Shown piece after piece: positions 24,687 to 34,196 of a DNA stretch of 39,552 nt. Position 1 is the stretch's first letter. Each line of letters starts with the position of its first letter. The notes under the pieces are model-generated. The model saw only the letters and a program-made list of their open reading frames with translations, was not told the DNA's origin and did no database searches. The DNA is from an uncultured Bacteroidales bacterium (lineage in GTDB: Bacteria; Bacteroidota; Bacteroidia; Bacteroidales; P3): contig ONEY01000020.1 in the NCBI GenBank assembly GCA_900316965.1, forward strand, positions 1-39,552. Reading direction: 5' to 3'. A program made the position numbers and the translations under genes.

Positions 24687-26060
24687 GTGGCTAAAAAAAA
24701 ATTCGATAATAGAGACAGTATAGATTTTGGCAGCAACGATATTGCGACATTGTTCCGACGTTTCTTCTTCCCTACCCTGTTGGGAATGTTGTTCAGTATG
24801 GCCTTCGTTTTCACAGATGGTATTTTTGTGGGTCATGGCATAGGTCCTCGCGGTCTTGCCGCAATCAACCTCATAGGTCCCATAATGATGCTTATCAACG
24901 GTATGGGCATGATGTTTGGAATGGGAGTCAGCGTTGTCGCCGCCATCCATTTGTCGCACGGCAATGTCAAGGCTGCTCGTATCAACACATCGCAGGCGTT
25001 CCTCGCCGGCATTTTTGTCTCATTACTGCTTGGTGCAATATGCTATATATTCCCTAATTCGGTGCTCATGTTGTTGGGTGTCGGCACCGATATGTATGAT
25101 GCTGCTTATGAATACTATATATGGTTTATTCCCACATGTCTTTTGATGATGATAGAAGGCATTGGCCTTTTTGTCATCCGTCTCGATGGCTCACCACGCT
25201 ACGCCATGATCTCCAATATAATACCTTCTATTATCAACATTGTGTTGGATTATGTCTTTATTTTTCCTTGCAAGATGGGATTGATGGGAGCTTCGTTGGC
25301 AACCGACATAGGGGGCTTTGTGGCAGTTGTGATGGTGGCATATTATATGTTTTTCCGCGCAAAAACATTGAAGCTCTACAAGCTTAAAATGACTTTTATG
25401 AGTTTGCGATTGACACTTCGCAATGTGTCTTATATTGTCAAAATGGGAGCATCCGGTTTTGTTGGCGAATTGGCGGTAGCGGTTACAATGCTTACAGGCA
25501 ATATCATGTTCAATCATTACTTGGGGACAGATGGTGTATCGGCCTATAGCATAGCTTGTTATTTATTCCCATTGATATATATGATTATTAATGCTGTCGC
25601 CCAATCGTCTCAGCCAATCATCAGTTACAATTATGGTTCAGGGCAACATTCAAGAGTGAGGGAAACTATTAAGTTAAGCATGATAATCAGTATATTTTTG
25701 GGTTTGGTAATTACAGTTGTTTTCCTGTTGTTCCCGTCCTTTATAGTTGGCATTTTCATTAATGAAGACAGTCAAACAGCCATCATTGCTTCTGATGGAC
25801 TTCCCTACTATTCGCTTGGCTTTGTTTTTCTTGCAATCAATATATGCATGGTGGGTTTCTATCAAAGTATAGAAAAGGCAGGTTTGGCAGTTGCTGTCAC
25901 CCTTTTGCGAGGCGTGCTCCTGCTTGTACTAGCCTTCATCTTAATGCCTATTTTTCTTGGCACTCTTGGATTGTGGATGGCAGTACCCATTGCGGAATTA
26001 TCCACCACACTTGTGGTCATGATTCTTTACGTTGCCAGAAAACGAAAAGACTCTTTTTGA
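24687..26060 (+). CDS. MATE-family efflux transporter
   Basis: A 457-residue multidrug and toxic compound extrusion family membrane protein, expected to export drugs or metabolites using a sodium or proton gradient. About 12 hydrophobic segments are arranged in two similar halves. The N-terminal FRRFFFPTLLGMLFSMAFVF and GPRGLAAINLIGPIM match the usual first-helix region, and the second half contains NAVAQSSQPIISYNYGSG, the conserved 'QP(I)xSYNYG' block. The start is uncertain: a GTG at 24687 gives the family-like MAKKKFDNRDS, while an in-frame TTG at 24660 adds nine residues. Substrate unknown. A hairpin terminator follows at 26110-26137. Confidence 0.93.
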   Translation: MAKKKFDNRDSIDFGSNDIATLFRRFFFPTLLGMLFSMAFVFTDGIFVGHGIGPRGLAAINLIGPIMMLINGMGMMFGMGVSVVAAIHLSHGNVKAARINTSQAFLAGIFVSLLLGAICYIFPNSVLMLLGVGTDMYDAAYEYYIWFIPTCLLMMIEGIGLFVIRLDGSPRYAMISNIIPSIINIVLDYVFIFPCKMGLMGASLATDIGGFVAVVMVAYYMFFRAKTLKLYKLKMTFMSLRLTLRNVSYIVKMGASGFVGELAVAVTMLTGNIMFNHYLGTDGVSAYSIACYLFPLIYMIINAVAQSSQPIISYNYGSGQHSRVRETIKLSMIISIFLGLVITVVFLLFPSFIVGIFINEDSQTAIIASDGLPYYSLGFVFLAINICMVGFYQSIEKAGLAVAVTLLRGVLLLVLAFILMPIFLGTLGLWMAVPIAELSTTLVVMILYVARKRKDSF

Positions 26061-26109
26061 CACAATCATTGTTGATATAAAGAAGCCATCGCCCAACTGT
26101 GATAAAAGA

Positions 26110-26140
26110 AAAACGCAGCATTCGACGGCTGCGTTTTCTT
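26110..26140 (+). terminator. Rho-independent terminator after the MATE gene
   Basis: AAAACGCAGC (26110-26119) pairs with GCTGCGTTTT (26128-26137) across an 8-nt loop, followed by CTTC. The stem is strong; the U tract is mostly contained in the last stem bases. Confidence 0.75.
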
Positions 26141-26489
26141 CACAATAAAATTATGTTAACATGAATGGTGCTCTCGTTTCTATTTTAGAGGCAATGCTTT
26201 AGGTGATTGTTTGTTGTGTTAACAAATAATATGTCGTCCTCTTCAGGTATAATCTGTATTCTATTTAATATTAGTGACAAAAAGTTGATTTTTTTTACTA
26301 AAGCTAGAAAAAAATCGTTGGTTTATTTATAGCTCGTTCAAGCAAGAAAATAAAACAAATAGAATAAAACATAATTGTTTTTTGAATAAATATTTGTGAA
26401 TCGGCTATAGTGGTACAATTTTTAAGAGCTTTTCACGTTTTATTTAGATAAAAAAAATTTCGTGAACTTATATTTTTAACCGTTAGTAA
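26141..26489. other. 349-bp AT-rich region upstream of mutL
   Basis: This stretch lies between the MATE terminator and the mutL start. It must contain the mutL promoter, but I find no clean TAnnTTTG box, only AT-rich near-matches. No small gene, RNA structure or repeat stands out. Confidence 0.5.
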
Positions 26490-28322
26490 GTGGATATAAT
26501 CAATATATTACCAGACAGCGTTGCCAATCAGATAGCCGCTGGAGAGGTTGTTGACCGACCAGCTTCTGCAGTCAAAGAACTGCTAGAGAACGCTATGGAT
26601 GCTGGAGCCACCGAGATACAACTGATAATAAAAGACGCAGGACGCACACTAATACAGGTTATCGACAATGGTTGTGGAATGTCGGACGTTGACGCTCGAC
26701 TCTGTTTCGAACGCCATGCCACATCCAAGATACATCGAGCCGACGACCTTTTTGCCATTCGCACCATGGGATTCCGCGGCGAGGCATTGGCGTCGATAGC
26801 CGCTGTGGCTCAAGTGGAGTTGAAAACCCGTCAGCACGACAAAGAGCTTGGCAGCCAAGTCGTAATAGAAGGGTCGGAAGTCAAAAGTCAGGAGCCATGC
26901 ACCTGTAGCCCTGGTACATCTATAGCTGTCAAGAATTTATTTTTCAATATTCCGGCAAGGCGCAATTTTTTGAAAAAAGACAGTATTGAGCTGTCGCATA
27001 TCGAAGAGATTTTCAAACGGGTAGCGTTGCCAAACTACAAGGTGGGCTTTAGCTTTTACAACAATGGCCGATTGCTATATGACCTCAAACCCGGCAATTT
27101 TGCCCAACGCATTGCTGGAGTGTTCGGCTCGTCGTTCAACCAGCGCCTCTACCACATCGAAGAGCATACCGAACCTGTATCATTGAATGGCTATATAGGC
27201 AAGAAAGAGTATGTCAAGCGTGTTCGAGGCGAGCAATATCTCTTTGTCAATGGACGTTTTATAAAACATCCAGGACTTTCCGCCGCCATAGAAAAGGCCT
27301 ATACCGAACTGATACCCGAGCGCACCTACCCCGCCTATTTTGTAATGCTCGACGTTGACCCCCAACGCTTCGACATCAATATCCACCCAACCAAGACCGA
27401 GGTTCGTTTTATAGACGAAAGTGTCATATTCTCCATACTTCGTGCCGCTACAAAGAAGTCGCTGGGACAATACTCATTGGCAAATGAGTTGGAGTTTAAT
27501 CCCTCTACCGAGATAGATTTCACACCCATGGCAAAGGGCCATCTGCCCGAATCGCCACAAGAGTCGTTCAATCCCAACTACAATCCATTCTATGCCACCC
27601 ATGAACATGAGAAACACCATGAGTATTCAGAAAGCACAAGGATGGATTTTGCCAATTTCTTCGGTTCAAAGACAATTGTCGACACAAAGCCACAAATAGC
27701 ATTCGAGGAAAACCCCTTCGAACCACAGGATAAAACACTATCGGCGACAACCACATCGGCGACAACGACACCTATCAATTATTTGAACCAATATATCATC
27801 ACCACGCTAAAATCGGGGATGGTTGTCATTGATCAACAAAGAGCACACGAGCGTATACTGTACGAAAAGCTATTGTCGCGCACCAACGAGGGGCCGACAT
27901 CGGCACAGCAATTGCTTTTCCCTGTCAACTGTCGTTTCAACGCTTCCGATAGCGAGGTGCTTAGCGAACTCATACCGGACCTAGAGCGTCTTGGCTTTGT
28001 CATTTCACCACTCGGTCAAAACACCTTCGTGGTTAGTGCCGCGCCCCATGACACCAAAGAAGACGAGCTGCAAAACATTTTGGAGCAAACCATCAATGAG
28101 TACAAAAACAACATGATGCAGAAGTTTAACGATCGCAACAAGAGCATCTGTCTCAGTTTGGCTCGTCAGATGGCTGTCCGTAGTGGCACCGCGTTGAAAG
28201 TAGAGGAAATGCAAAAGCTTATAGCCGACCTATTCAGTTGTCAGGCGCCCGACATCTCCCCTTCCGGCAAACGAACCATGTTTATTATGGGAGAGCAAGA
28301 GTTGAAAGAAAGGTTCAAATAG
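26490..28322 (+). CDS. mutL: DNA mismatch repair protein MutL
   Basis: A 610-residue GHKL ATPase that links mismatch recognition by MutS to strand processing. The ATPase motifs are complete: LLENAMDAGATEI (residues 31-43), DNGCGMS (59-65), GFRGEALASI (94-103) and the PARRNFLKK loop. Translation starts at a GTG (26490); a TAA stop sits directly before it, so no longer form is possible. The C-terminal dimerisation domain carries DQQRAHERILYE at 448-459, a variant of the endonuclease motif DQHA(x)2E(x)4E, and CQAPDISPSGKRT at 584-596 where endonuclease MutLs have CPHGRP. Nicking activity is therefore doubtful. The rhomboid gene follows after 24 bp, so mutL, rhomboid and rarD may be one transcript. 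Confidence 0.96.
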   Translation: MDIINILPDSVANQIAAGEVVDRPASAVKELLENAMDAGATEIQLIIKDAGRTLIQVIDNGCGMSDVDARLCFERHATSKIHRADDLFAIRTMGFRGEALASIAAVAQVELKTRQHDKELGSQVVIEGSEVKSQEPCTCSPGTSIAVKNLFFNIPARRNFLKKDSIELSHIEEIFKRVALPNYKVGFSFYNNGRLLYDLKPGNFAQRIAGVFGSSFNQRLYHIEEHTEPVSLNGYIGKKEYVKRVRGEQYLFVNGRFIKHPGLSAAIEKAYTELIPERTYPAYFVMLDVDPQRFDINIHPTKTEVRFIDESVIFSILRAATKKSLGQYSLANELEFNPSTEIDFTPMAKGHLPESPQESFNPNYNPFYATHEHEKHHEYSESTRMDFANFFGSKTIVDTKPQIAFEENPFEPQDKTLSATTTSATTTPINYLNQYIITTLKSGMVVIDQQRAHERILYEKLLSRTNEGPTSAQQLLFPVNCRFNASDSEVLSELIPDLERLGFVISPLGQNTFVVSAAPHDTKEDELQNILEQTINEYKNNMMQKFNDRNKSICLSLARQMAVRSGTALKVEEMQKLIADLFSCQAPDISPSGKRTMFIMGEQELKERFK

Positions 28323-28346
28323 TAATCAACAGATTTATATTATTTC

Positions 28347-29165
28347 ATGTCAGAACAATATTCACCACAAGGTTTTAGAATGCTTCCCACAGGAGTAAAG
28401 CATTTGATGATAATAAACGTTTTGTTTTATTTGGCCTCGATTGTTGTCGCCAAAACCAACTCCATCGACCTTGACAAATGGCTGGCGCTTTTTTATATAG
28501 GTAGTGATAATTTCCGTCCGTGGCAGTATATAACATATATGTTTATGCACGGAAGTTTCGAGCATATTTTTTTCAATATGTTCGCATTGTGGATGTTTGG
28601 CTATGTGCTTGAGAACTTTTGGGGCACACGACGATTTGTCATCTTCTATCTGTTATGTGGTATAGGCGCTGGCGTTTTTCACACCTTGGTAACAGGATTG
28701 CAAGCCTTGCCGGTGTTGAATGACATAAATTATTATGCCGCCAATCCGTCGCCAGACGCACTTATACAAATTTATAATGACCATTTTGTCGGCAAAATCA
28801 ATCCCGCGTGGATAACAGAAGTCACCAATGCATGGCGAGTTGGGGATGGATCGGGATATGGAATAATGACTACCGTCGCACTTATGCAGGTATACAACCA
28901 GTTTGTGATTGGCATACCCACGGTAGGAGCATCGGGAGCAGTTTACGGCATACTACTCGCCTTCGGCATGATGTTTCCCAACGAGCGCATCTATCTCTAC
29001 TTCCTATTCCCAATCAAAGCCAAATGGTTTGTAATAGGATATGCCGCCATCGAGCTACTGACAGGAGTTGTGGGCACCGACGATGGAATAGCCCACTTTG
29101 CTCATCTTGGAGGTATGCTTGTGGGTCTTATTCTGATACTTTTATGGAGAAGAAAAAGGTATTAG
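28347..29165 (+). CDS. Rhomboid-family intramembrane serine protease
   Basis: A 272-residue polytopic membrane protein that should cleave substrates within the membrane. The catalytic serine is in VGASGAVYGILLAFG (GxSG motif) and the catalytic histidine in IAHFAHLGGMLVG. The upstream HGSFEHIFFNMFALWMFG matches the rhomboid HxxxxHxxxN block. About six transmembrane segments are visible, with an insertion of about 60 polar residues (about 125-185) ahead of the serine helix. Substrates unknown. It is 24 bp downstream of mutL and 42 bp upstream of rarD. Confidence 0.93.
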   Translation: MSEQYSPQGFRMLPTGVKHLMIINVLFYLASIVVAKTNSIDLDKWLALFYIGSDNFRPWQYITYMFMHGSFEHIFFNMFALWMFGYVLENFWGTRRFVIFYLLCGIGAGVFHTLVTGLQALPVLNDINYYAANPSPDALIQIYNDHFVGKINPAWITEVTNAWRVGDGSGYGIMTTVALMQVYNQFVIGIPTVGASGAVYGILLAFGMMFPNERIYLYFLFPIKAKWFVIGYAAIELLTGVVGTDDGIAHFAHLGGMLVGLILILLWRRKRY

Positions 29166-29207
29166 TTGTTGGCACAATTCCCTTTTGAGCAATAATCGCC
29201 TTATATA

Positions 29208-30080
29208 ATGTCCGAATACAAAAAAGGAATACTCTACGGCTTGTTGTGTTACACCATATGGGGGTTATTCCCCCTCTACTGGCGCATGCTCAATCATGTC
29301 GACAGTTTTGAGATTTTGGCTCATCGCATGCTGTGGTCGGGAGTATTCATGGTCGCGCTATTTGTCGGCATACGAGGTGTAAGACTTAAGAATCACATCA
29401 AACAGCCACGTCAGTATCTCATGTTGCTGCTGACAGGAGGACTAATAAGTTTCAACTGGGGACTTTACATTTGGGCAATCAATCATGGATATATATTGCA
29501 AAGCAGTTTGGGTTACTATATCAACCCACTTGTCAATGTGTTGCTTGGCGGACTTTTTTTGCGGGAGCGACTAAACAGAGCACAAACCGTCGCACTCCTC
29601 TTCGCTTTGGCGGGAGTGCTGTATTTCACTATAGATTATGGACATTTCCCAATAATCTCTTTAGGGTTGGCCTTTAGTTTTGGAATCTATGGTTTGCTGA
29701 AAAAGAAGATGGGTTTGAACGCCACCCCTGCGCTAACCGTAGAGACGATATGGATGATGCCTGCCGCTGTGTTGTATCTGCTTATCGCTTATGAAGGTGG
29801 CAATTCGGCTTTGAACACTTTTGATTGGTTCACATGGCTGTTGCTTCTTTTGGCGGGAGCGGTGACAGCAATACCATTGTTGCTATATGGGAAAGCTGCG
29901 GAGCGAATCACACTTACAGCACTTGGTTTTCTGCAGTATGTGTCGCCTACAGGACAGTTCCTGATAGGTATACTTGTCTACAAAGAGACATTCACAACCG
30001 CACATATAGTTTGTTTCTCGATGATATGGACGGGATTGATAATATTCTCGGTCGATATGGTGAGGAGGCTCAAGAAATAG
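29208..30080 (+). CDS. rarD: RarD-type EamA-family transporter
   Basis: A 290-residue membrane protein of the drug/metabolite transporter superfamily, with about ten hydrophobic segments in two EamA repeats. The N-terminus KGILYGLLCYTIWGLFPLYW and the segment SSLGYYINPLVNVLLGGLFL are the characteristic RarD blocks. The transported solute is not known; E. coli RarD is linked to chloramphenicol sensitivity by homology only. The gene converges on the M28 peptidase gene with a 14-bp gap and no obvious terminator between them. Confidence 0.9.
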   Translation: MSEYKKGILYGLLCYTIWGLFPLYWRMLNHVDSFEILAHRMLWSGVFMVALFVGIRGVRLKNHIKQPRQYLMLLLTGGLISFNWGLYIWAINHGYILQSSLGYYINPLVNVLLGGLFLRERLNRAQTVALLFALAGVLYFTIDYGHFPIISLGLAFSFGIYGLLKKKMGLNATPALTVETIWMMPAAVLYLLIAYEGGNSALNTFDWFTWLLLLLAGAVTAIPLLLYGKAAERITLTALGFLQYVSPTGQFLIGILVYKETFTTAHIVCFSMIWTGLIIFSVDMVRRLKK

Positions 30081-30094
30081 AGGACAAAAAAAAG

Positions 30095-31393
30095 TCAAAA
30101 AGCCAGAGAAGAGATGAGAGTGATGTAGTTGAGGTAGTGCTCCAAGCCACAACGATTACAAGTGTCGGCGGGGTCGTGATAACCGCCGTAAGGTTGACCC
30201 ATAGAGAGAAAATAGAGAGCCGGCATATGTTGGCTAAACCACCAATGGTCGCTGTTAGGACGATTTTGGCGATGGCGTATTTCGGGAGCCACCTCAAGCA
30301 CCTTGTTAAGCTTTTCGAGACGTTCTACGAAGGGAGCTGTTTCTGGTGCGTCGGCATTAAACACCATAATGCCCTCGTCGCCGCCACAGAACATGTCGAT
30401 GTTGATAAAGAGCCGCACTTTAGAGAAATCGAACACAGGGTGTTCGACGGCGTATTTTGAACCTCGAAGGCCGGCTTCCTCGCCGCTGAAGAAGCAGAAA
30501 ACGTAAGTGTAGTAAGGTTTTTCGAATACAGCCATGCGTGACAGATCGAGCAAAGAAGCCACGCCGCTGCCATTGTCGTGGGCACCCGGGAAATAAACCG
30601 AATCGCCCATGGTTCCCAAGTGGTCGTAATGAGCACCAAACACAATCATAGTATCCACCTCGCCAGGGATATATCCATATATGTTTTGAGTGGCATATTG
30701 AGGGTGAAATTGAGTAAAGAAAGAACAGTTAATTTTCTTGACTTTTGGAGGCAGAGCCGATTTCAGGACCTCGATGTAGGCGTATTTGTGCTCGATGTTG
30801 GTGTTGGCAGGAGAATAGGTGCTTAGAGCGTCGCGAACGACAATAACCCCACGTGAGTTGAAGGGGTTGCGAAGCTGCAGGAGATGCAAAAAATCGTTTA
30901 TACGTTTCTCATTCCGTTCGTCGTTGCCGACAGCGGCATTAGAGAAATCTATGAGGACGAAAATATTTTCGAGGCGGTCGTTATGTTTGTTGAGAAACTT
31001 TTTCAGATTGTCGACATCAAGAATTGTCGCTGCCGGAACCTCAAGCACTTTATGCTCACCCCATGTGGATTTAGACCAAGCCGGAATTCGAAAATCATCG
31101 AAGGGTTTTAGCCTTTTGCCGTTGATAGACAGTTTGACAGGACCCTCCATTGAATGGACGCTGAAAGTATAAGGTTGGAAGTAATTCTCAACCAAGGGTT
31201 TTACCCCGAGACGTCTCAACTCGGAACGGATATATTGAGCGGCAATGCTGTCGCCACGGAAAGAGTAGCCTCGACCGTGCATACGTTCAGAAGAGAGCTG
31301 GTTGAGAACCTGCCTCACATAGTTGGTGTCTTGAGCGGGAAGAGAAGCGCCTCCTATCAATAAAGCAATGGCGAAAACAAATAGTTTTTTCAT
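30095..31393 (-). CDS. Exported M28-family zinc peptidase
   Basis: A 432-residue exported metallopeptidase with a signal peptide (MKKLFVFAIALLIGGASLPA). The two-zinc centre of family M28 can be traced: His and Asp in FGAHYDHLG, the bridging Asp in GAHDNGSGVA, the general-base and ligand Glu pair in FSGEEAGLRG, Asp in INIDMFCGG and a C-terminal His in GGYHDPADTCN. It probably acts as an aminopeptidase in the periplasm. Residues 40-200 form the PA-like insertion preceding the catalytic core. It is 45 bp downstream of the YfcC-family gene on the same strand. Confidence 0.92.
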   Translation of the reverse strand: MKKLFVFAIALLIGGASLPAQDTNYVRQVLNQLSSERMHGRGYSFRGDSIAAQYIRSELRRLGVKPLVENYFQPYTFSVHSMEGPVKLSINGKRLKPFDDFRIPAWSKSTWGEHKVLEVPAATILDVDNLKKFLNKHNDRLENIFVLIDFSNAAVGNDERNEKRINDFLHLLQLRNPFNSRGVIVVRDALSTYSPANTNIEHKYAYIEVLKSALPPKVKKINCSFFTQFHPQYATQNIYGYIPGEVDTMIVFGAHYDHLGTMGDSVYFPGAHDNGSGVASLLDLSRMAVFEKPYYTYVFCFFSGEEAGLRGSKYAVEHPVFDFSKVRLFINIDMFCGGDEGIMVFNADAPETAPFVERLEKLNKVLEVAPEIRHRQNRPNSDHWWFSQHMPALYFLSMGQPYGGYHDPADTCNRCGLEHYLNYITLISSLAF

Positions 31394-31438
31394 TTAAAGT
31401 CGTAGATTTACGTTTGCGTTAGGGGTTATGTTTTATTA

Positions 31439-33049
31439 CTAAAAGCCGGGCATTGGGATGAATAGAGTCGGCAGAATGAGCAAGAAGCCAATCACGATGA
31501 GGAAGAGTATGAACTTCCACACCCATTTGAGCCAGACGCCATAGGGGATGCGTGCTATGCCGAGACAACCTATCAACACGCCCGAAGTGGGAGTGAGCAT
31601 GTTGGTGAAGCCATCGCCAAATTGGAAAGCGAGTACCACGGCTTGGCGAGAGATGCCCGTAAGGTCTGCGAATTGAGCCATGATAGGCATTGTGAGAGCC
31701 GCTTTAGCCGAGCCAGAAGGCATAATGATGTTGAGCATGGTTTGAAAGGCGTACATGGCGCCCATAGAAGTCACCTCGCCAGCTTTGGCGAGCGATTTGG
31801 TAAGGCCATAAAGAATGGTGTCGATAACCTTGCCGTCGCGCAAGACAAAGATAATGCCGCTGGCAAGACCCACCACGAGAGCCGCAGAAAGAATGTCTTT
31901 GCAACCAGCCAAAAACAGCTTGGCCAAGTCGTCGGCACTTTGTTTGTCGGCGATGCCGGACAGCAAACCCATGGCGAGGAATAGAGCCGAAATCTCCATA
32001 ACATACCAGCTGTAGCCGAGGACGCCAACGACGAGATAGCAGATGGTGAATATGAGGAGGTCGAGGATGAAGAAATGTACCGATTTGCGTAGAGCGAAAA
32101 AGCCGGTGAGCCAAAACAAGACAGCCAACACAGGCATAAGACAGATGGCGCTGTTGCCGCCGGCAATAGATATGTCGGTTGTTGGGAAACGGAAGGCGCA
32201 CCAGCTAAGAACAACACCTATGACGGCATAGACAATCCAAGCAATGCGAGGCGAATGATAGTGGGTAGATTCGGCTGATTGTTGTTGAGATCGCTCGCGC
32301 CAGTATTCGTCGATTTTGTGAGTGGGAGATTTTTGAGGGTTGCGTTTCACCCAGCGAGCGTACAAAAGCACAAAGCAGATGCCGATAATGGTAAGAACAA
32401 TCCAGCAGAAGAAACGGTATTCCAAACCAGAGAAAATAGGCAACCCCGCAATGCCTTGAGCAATACCAATAGTGAAGGGGTTGAGCATGGCGCCGGCGAA
32501 GCCAACATGGGCAGCCATGTAGCACATGCACACTCCCACAATGGAGTCGTACCCCATTGAAATAGCTAGAGGTACAAAGATGACGACAAAGGCAATGGTT
32601 TCCTCGCTCATGCCAAAGATGGCGCCGAAAAGGCTGAACATGATCATTATCAAAGAAATGATGATGTTGTTGACACCCAGTTTTCGGAAGAGAGCGAATC
32701 GGTTAAGTCTTTGAACGCGCCTAAGGAAAGCCATAACACCGATATCGATGGCGTGGCTGTTGTTGAGAATCCAAAAAGAGCCACCCACCATAAGGATGAA
32801 GATGATGATGTCGGCTTTGTCGCAAAAGCCCGAGAAAAGAGAAGAGAAGACCTGCCATGTTTGAGGAGAGCGGTCGACAAAATGGAACGAGTCGCCTTTG
32901 ACGACTTCGCGTTGGCTAACGGAGCCGTCGGCATTGACAACATCGACGGTCTCCCTCACAAATTCGCCGCCCGGGACAACCCAAGTCAGCAGGGCGGCGA
33001 AAAGGATAAGGAAGAAAACGATGGTGAAAGTGTGCGGTATTTTCTTCAT
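31439..33049 (-). CDS. YfcC-family membrane carrier
   Basis: A 536-residue integral membrane protein of the YfcC / C4-dicarboxylate anaerobic carrier-like family. It has the typical start KKIPHTFTIVFFLILFAALL with the WVVPGGEF block, 11-13 hydrophobic segments, and conserved hairpin-like motifs around MPSGSAKAALTMPIMAQF and GDGFTNMLTPTSGVLIG. Members are thought to move small organic acids, amino acids or peptides, but the substrate is unproven. It lies 13 bp after purC and 45 bp before the M28 peptidase gene, so import of peptides or amino acids alongside peptidase action is a possible theme (inference). Confidence 0.88.
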   Translation of the reverse strand: MKKIPHTFTIVFFLILFAALLTWVVPGGEFVRETVDVVNADGSVSQREVVKGDSFHFVDRSPQTWQVFSSLFSGFCDKADIIIFILMVGGSFWILNNSHAIDIGVMAFLRRVQRLNRFALFRKLGVNNIIISLIMIMFSLFGAIFGMSEETIAFVVIFVPLAISMGYDSIVGVCMCYMAAHVGFAGAMLNPFTIGIAQGIAGLPIFSGLEYRFFCWIVLTIIGICFVLLYARWVKRNPQKSPTHKIDEYWRERSQQQSAESTHYHSPRIAWIVYAVIGVVLSWCAFRFPTTDISIAGGNSAICLMPVLAVLFWLTGFFALRKSVHFFILDLLIFTICYLVVGVLGYSWYVMEISALFLAMGLLSGIADKQSADDLAKLFLAGCKDILSAALVVGLASGIIFVLRDGKVIDTILYGLTKSLAKAGEVTSMGAMYAFQTMLNIIMPSGSAKAALTMPIMAQFADLTGISRQAVVLAFQFGDGFTNMLTPTSGVLIGCLGIARIPYGVWLKWVWKFILFLIVIGFLLILPTLFIPMPGF

Positions 33050-33062
33050 TAAGGTAATAAGA

Positions 33063-34016
33063 TCAACCGTTTAGCTTTGCAAGACAATCGGAGACATTTT
33101 TTTCGATGCGAGCATTGACATCGGTGCATTCGTCGGCTTTGACGAATTTTTCGCCGGTGATGTGCTCGTAGAGTTCGATGTAGCGGTCGGTGATGGAGTT
33201 GACAATTTCCGGAGTCATTTCAGGAACAGTTTGTCCCTCTTTGCCCTGGAAACCGTTGGCCATAAGCCACTCGCGGACAAATTCCTTGCTCAGTTGGCGC
33301 TGGCGTTCACCTTTGGCTTGGCGCTCCTCATAGCCTTCGGCGTAGAAGTAGCGAGAAGAGTCGGGAGTGTGGATTTCGTCGATAAGGTATATTTTGCCGT
33401 CGCGTTTGCCGAACTCATATTTAGTGTCGACAAGAATGAGGCCTTTTTGAGCGGCGATTTCGGTGCCACGTTGGAAAAGTTGCAGCGAGTAGCGCTCCAG
33501 CAAGTTGTAGTCCTCTTCGGACACCAATCCGGTGCGGATGATTTCCTCGCGAGAGATGTTCTCGTCGTGACCCTCATCGGCTTTAGTTGTAGGAGTGACT
33601 ATGGGGGTTGGGAATTTTTGGTTTTCGATCATGCCCTCAGGCAAGGTGATGCCGCAAAGCACTCTGTTACCAGCCTTGTATTCGCGCCAAGCCGAGCCGG
33701 CGAGATAGCCACGGACGATCATTTCGACACGGAAACCCTCGCATTTAAGGCCCACGGTAACCATTGGGTCGGGGGTGGCCAGTTTCCAGTTGGGGACGAT
33801 GTCGGCGGTGGCGTCAAGGAATTTGGATGCTATCTGGTTAAGGACTTGACCTTTGTAGGGAATGCCTTTAGGAAGGACAACGTCGAATGCCGAGATGCGG
33901 TCGCTGACGACCATGGCCATGTATTTGTCGTCGATGTTGTATACGTCGCGAACTTTGCCCACATAGAGGCTTTTTTGTTTTGGGAAATGAAAATTAGTTT
34001 TTACTATAGCTTGCAT
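33063..34016 (-). CDS. purC: Phosphoribosylaminoimidazole-succinocarboxamide synthase
   Basis: A 317-residue SAICAR synthetase that joins aspartate to CAIR in purine synthesis, using ATP. The N-terminal [35 protein letters not shown] and the signature segments [12 protein letters not shown] and [13 protein letters not shown] are all present. It is the long form (about 310 residues) common in Bacteroidota and eukaryotes rather than the 237-residue E. coli form. The start is the ATG at 34014-34016. It has a 180-bp upstream gap that also contains the gcvP terminator hairpin; the YfcC-family gene follows 13 bp downstream. Confidence 0.96.
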   Translation of the reverse strand: MQAIVKTNFHFPKQKSLYVGKVRDVYNIDDKYMAMVVSDRISAFDVVLPKGIPYKGQVLNQIASKFLDATADIVPNWKLATPDPMVTVGLKCEGFRVEMIVRGYLAGSAWREYKAGNRVLCGITLPEGMIENQKFPTPIVTPTTKADEGHDENISREEIIRTGLVSEEDYNLLERYSLQLFQRGTEIAAQKGLILVDTKYEFGKRDGKIYLIDEIHTPDSSRYFYAEGYEERQAKGERQRQLSKEFVREWLMANGFQGKEGQTVPEMTPEIVNSITDRYIELYEHITGEKFVKADECTDVNARIEKNVSDCLAKLNG

Positions 34017-34153
34017 GATGCAAAAAATGATAAAGGTTAAAGGTTAATTGGTTATATGCTATAAGTTTCGAGATTCAAGTAGATAGTTGATGATTTTTAT
34101 GTGGTCAAAAAAAAACTAATATTTATAGTTATAACCTATTATTAATTGTTAAA

Positions 34154-34190
34154 GACTGGGGAAGACCATTCAGGCGTTCCCCAGTCGATT
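34154..34190 (-). terminator. Hairpin terminator after gcvP
   Basis: GACTGGGGAA (34154-34163) and TTCCCCAGTC (34177-34186) form a 10-bp stem with a 13-nt loop, directly after the gcvP stop. The long T run is on the plus-strand side; on the minus strand the tail is only TTTAACAATT, so as a gcvP terminator it relies on a short U tract. Confidence 0.65.
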
Positions 34191-34196
34191 TTTTTT

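Noticed and set aside
33162..34040. 292-codon plus-strand open frame opposite purC
   Set aside because: PurC is complete and well conserved on the minus strand; the antisense frame has no recognisable domain.
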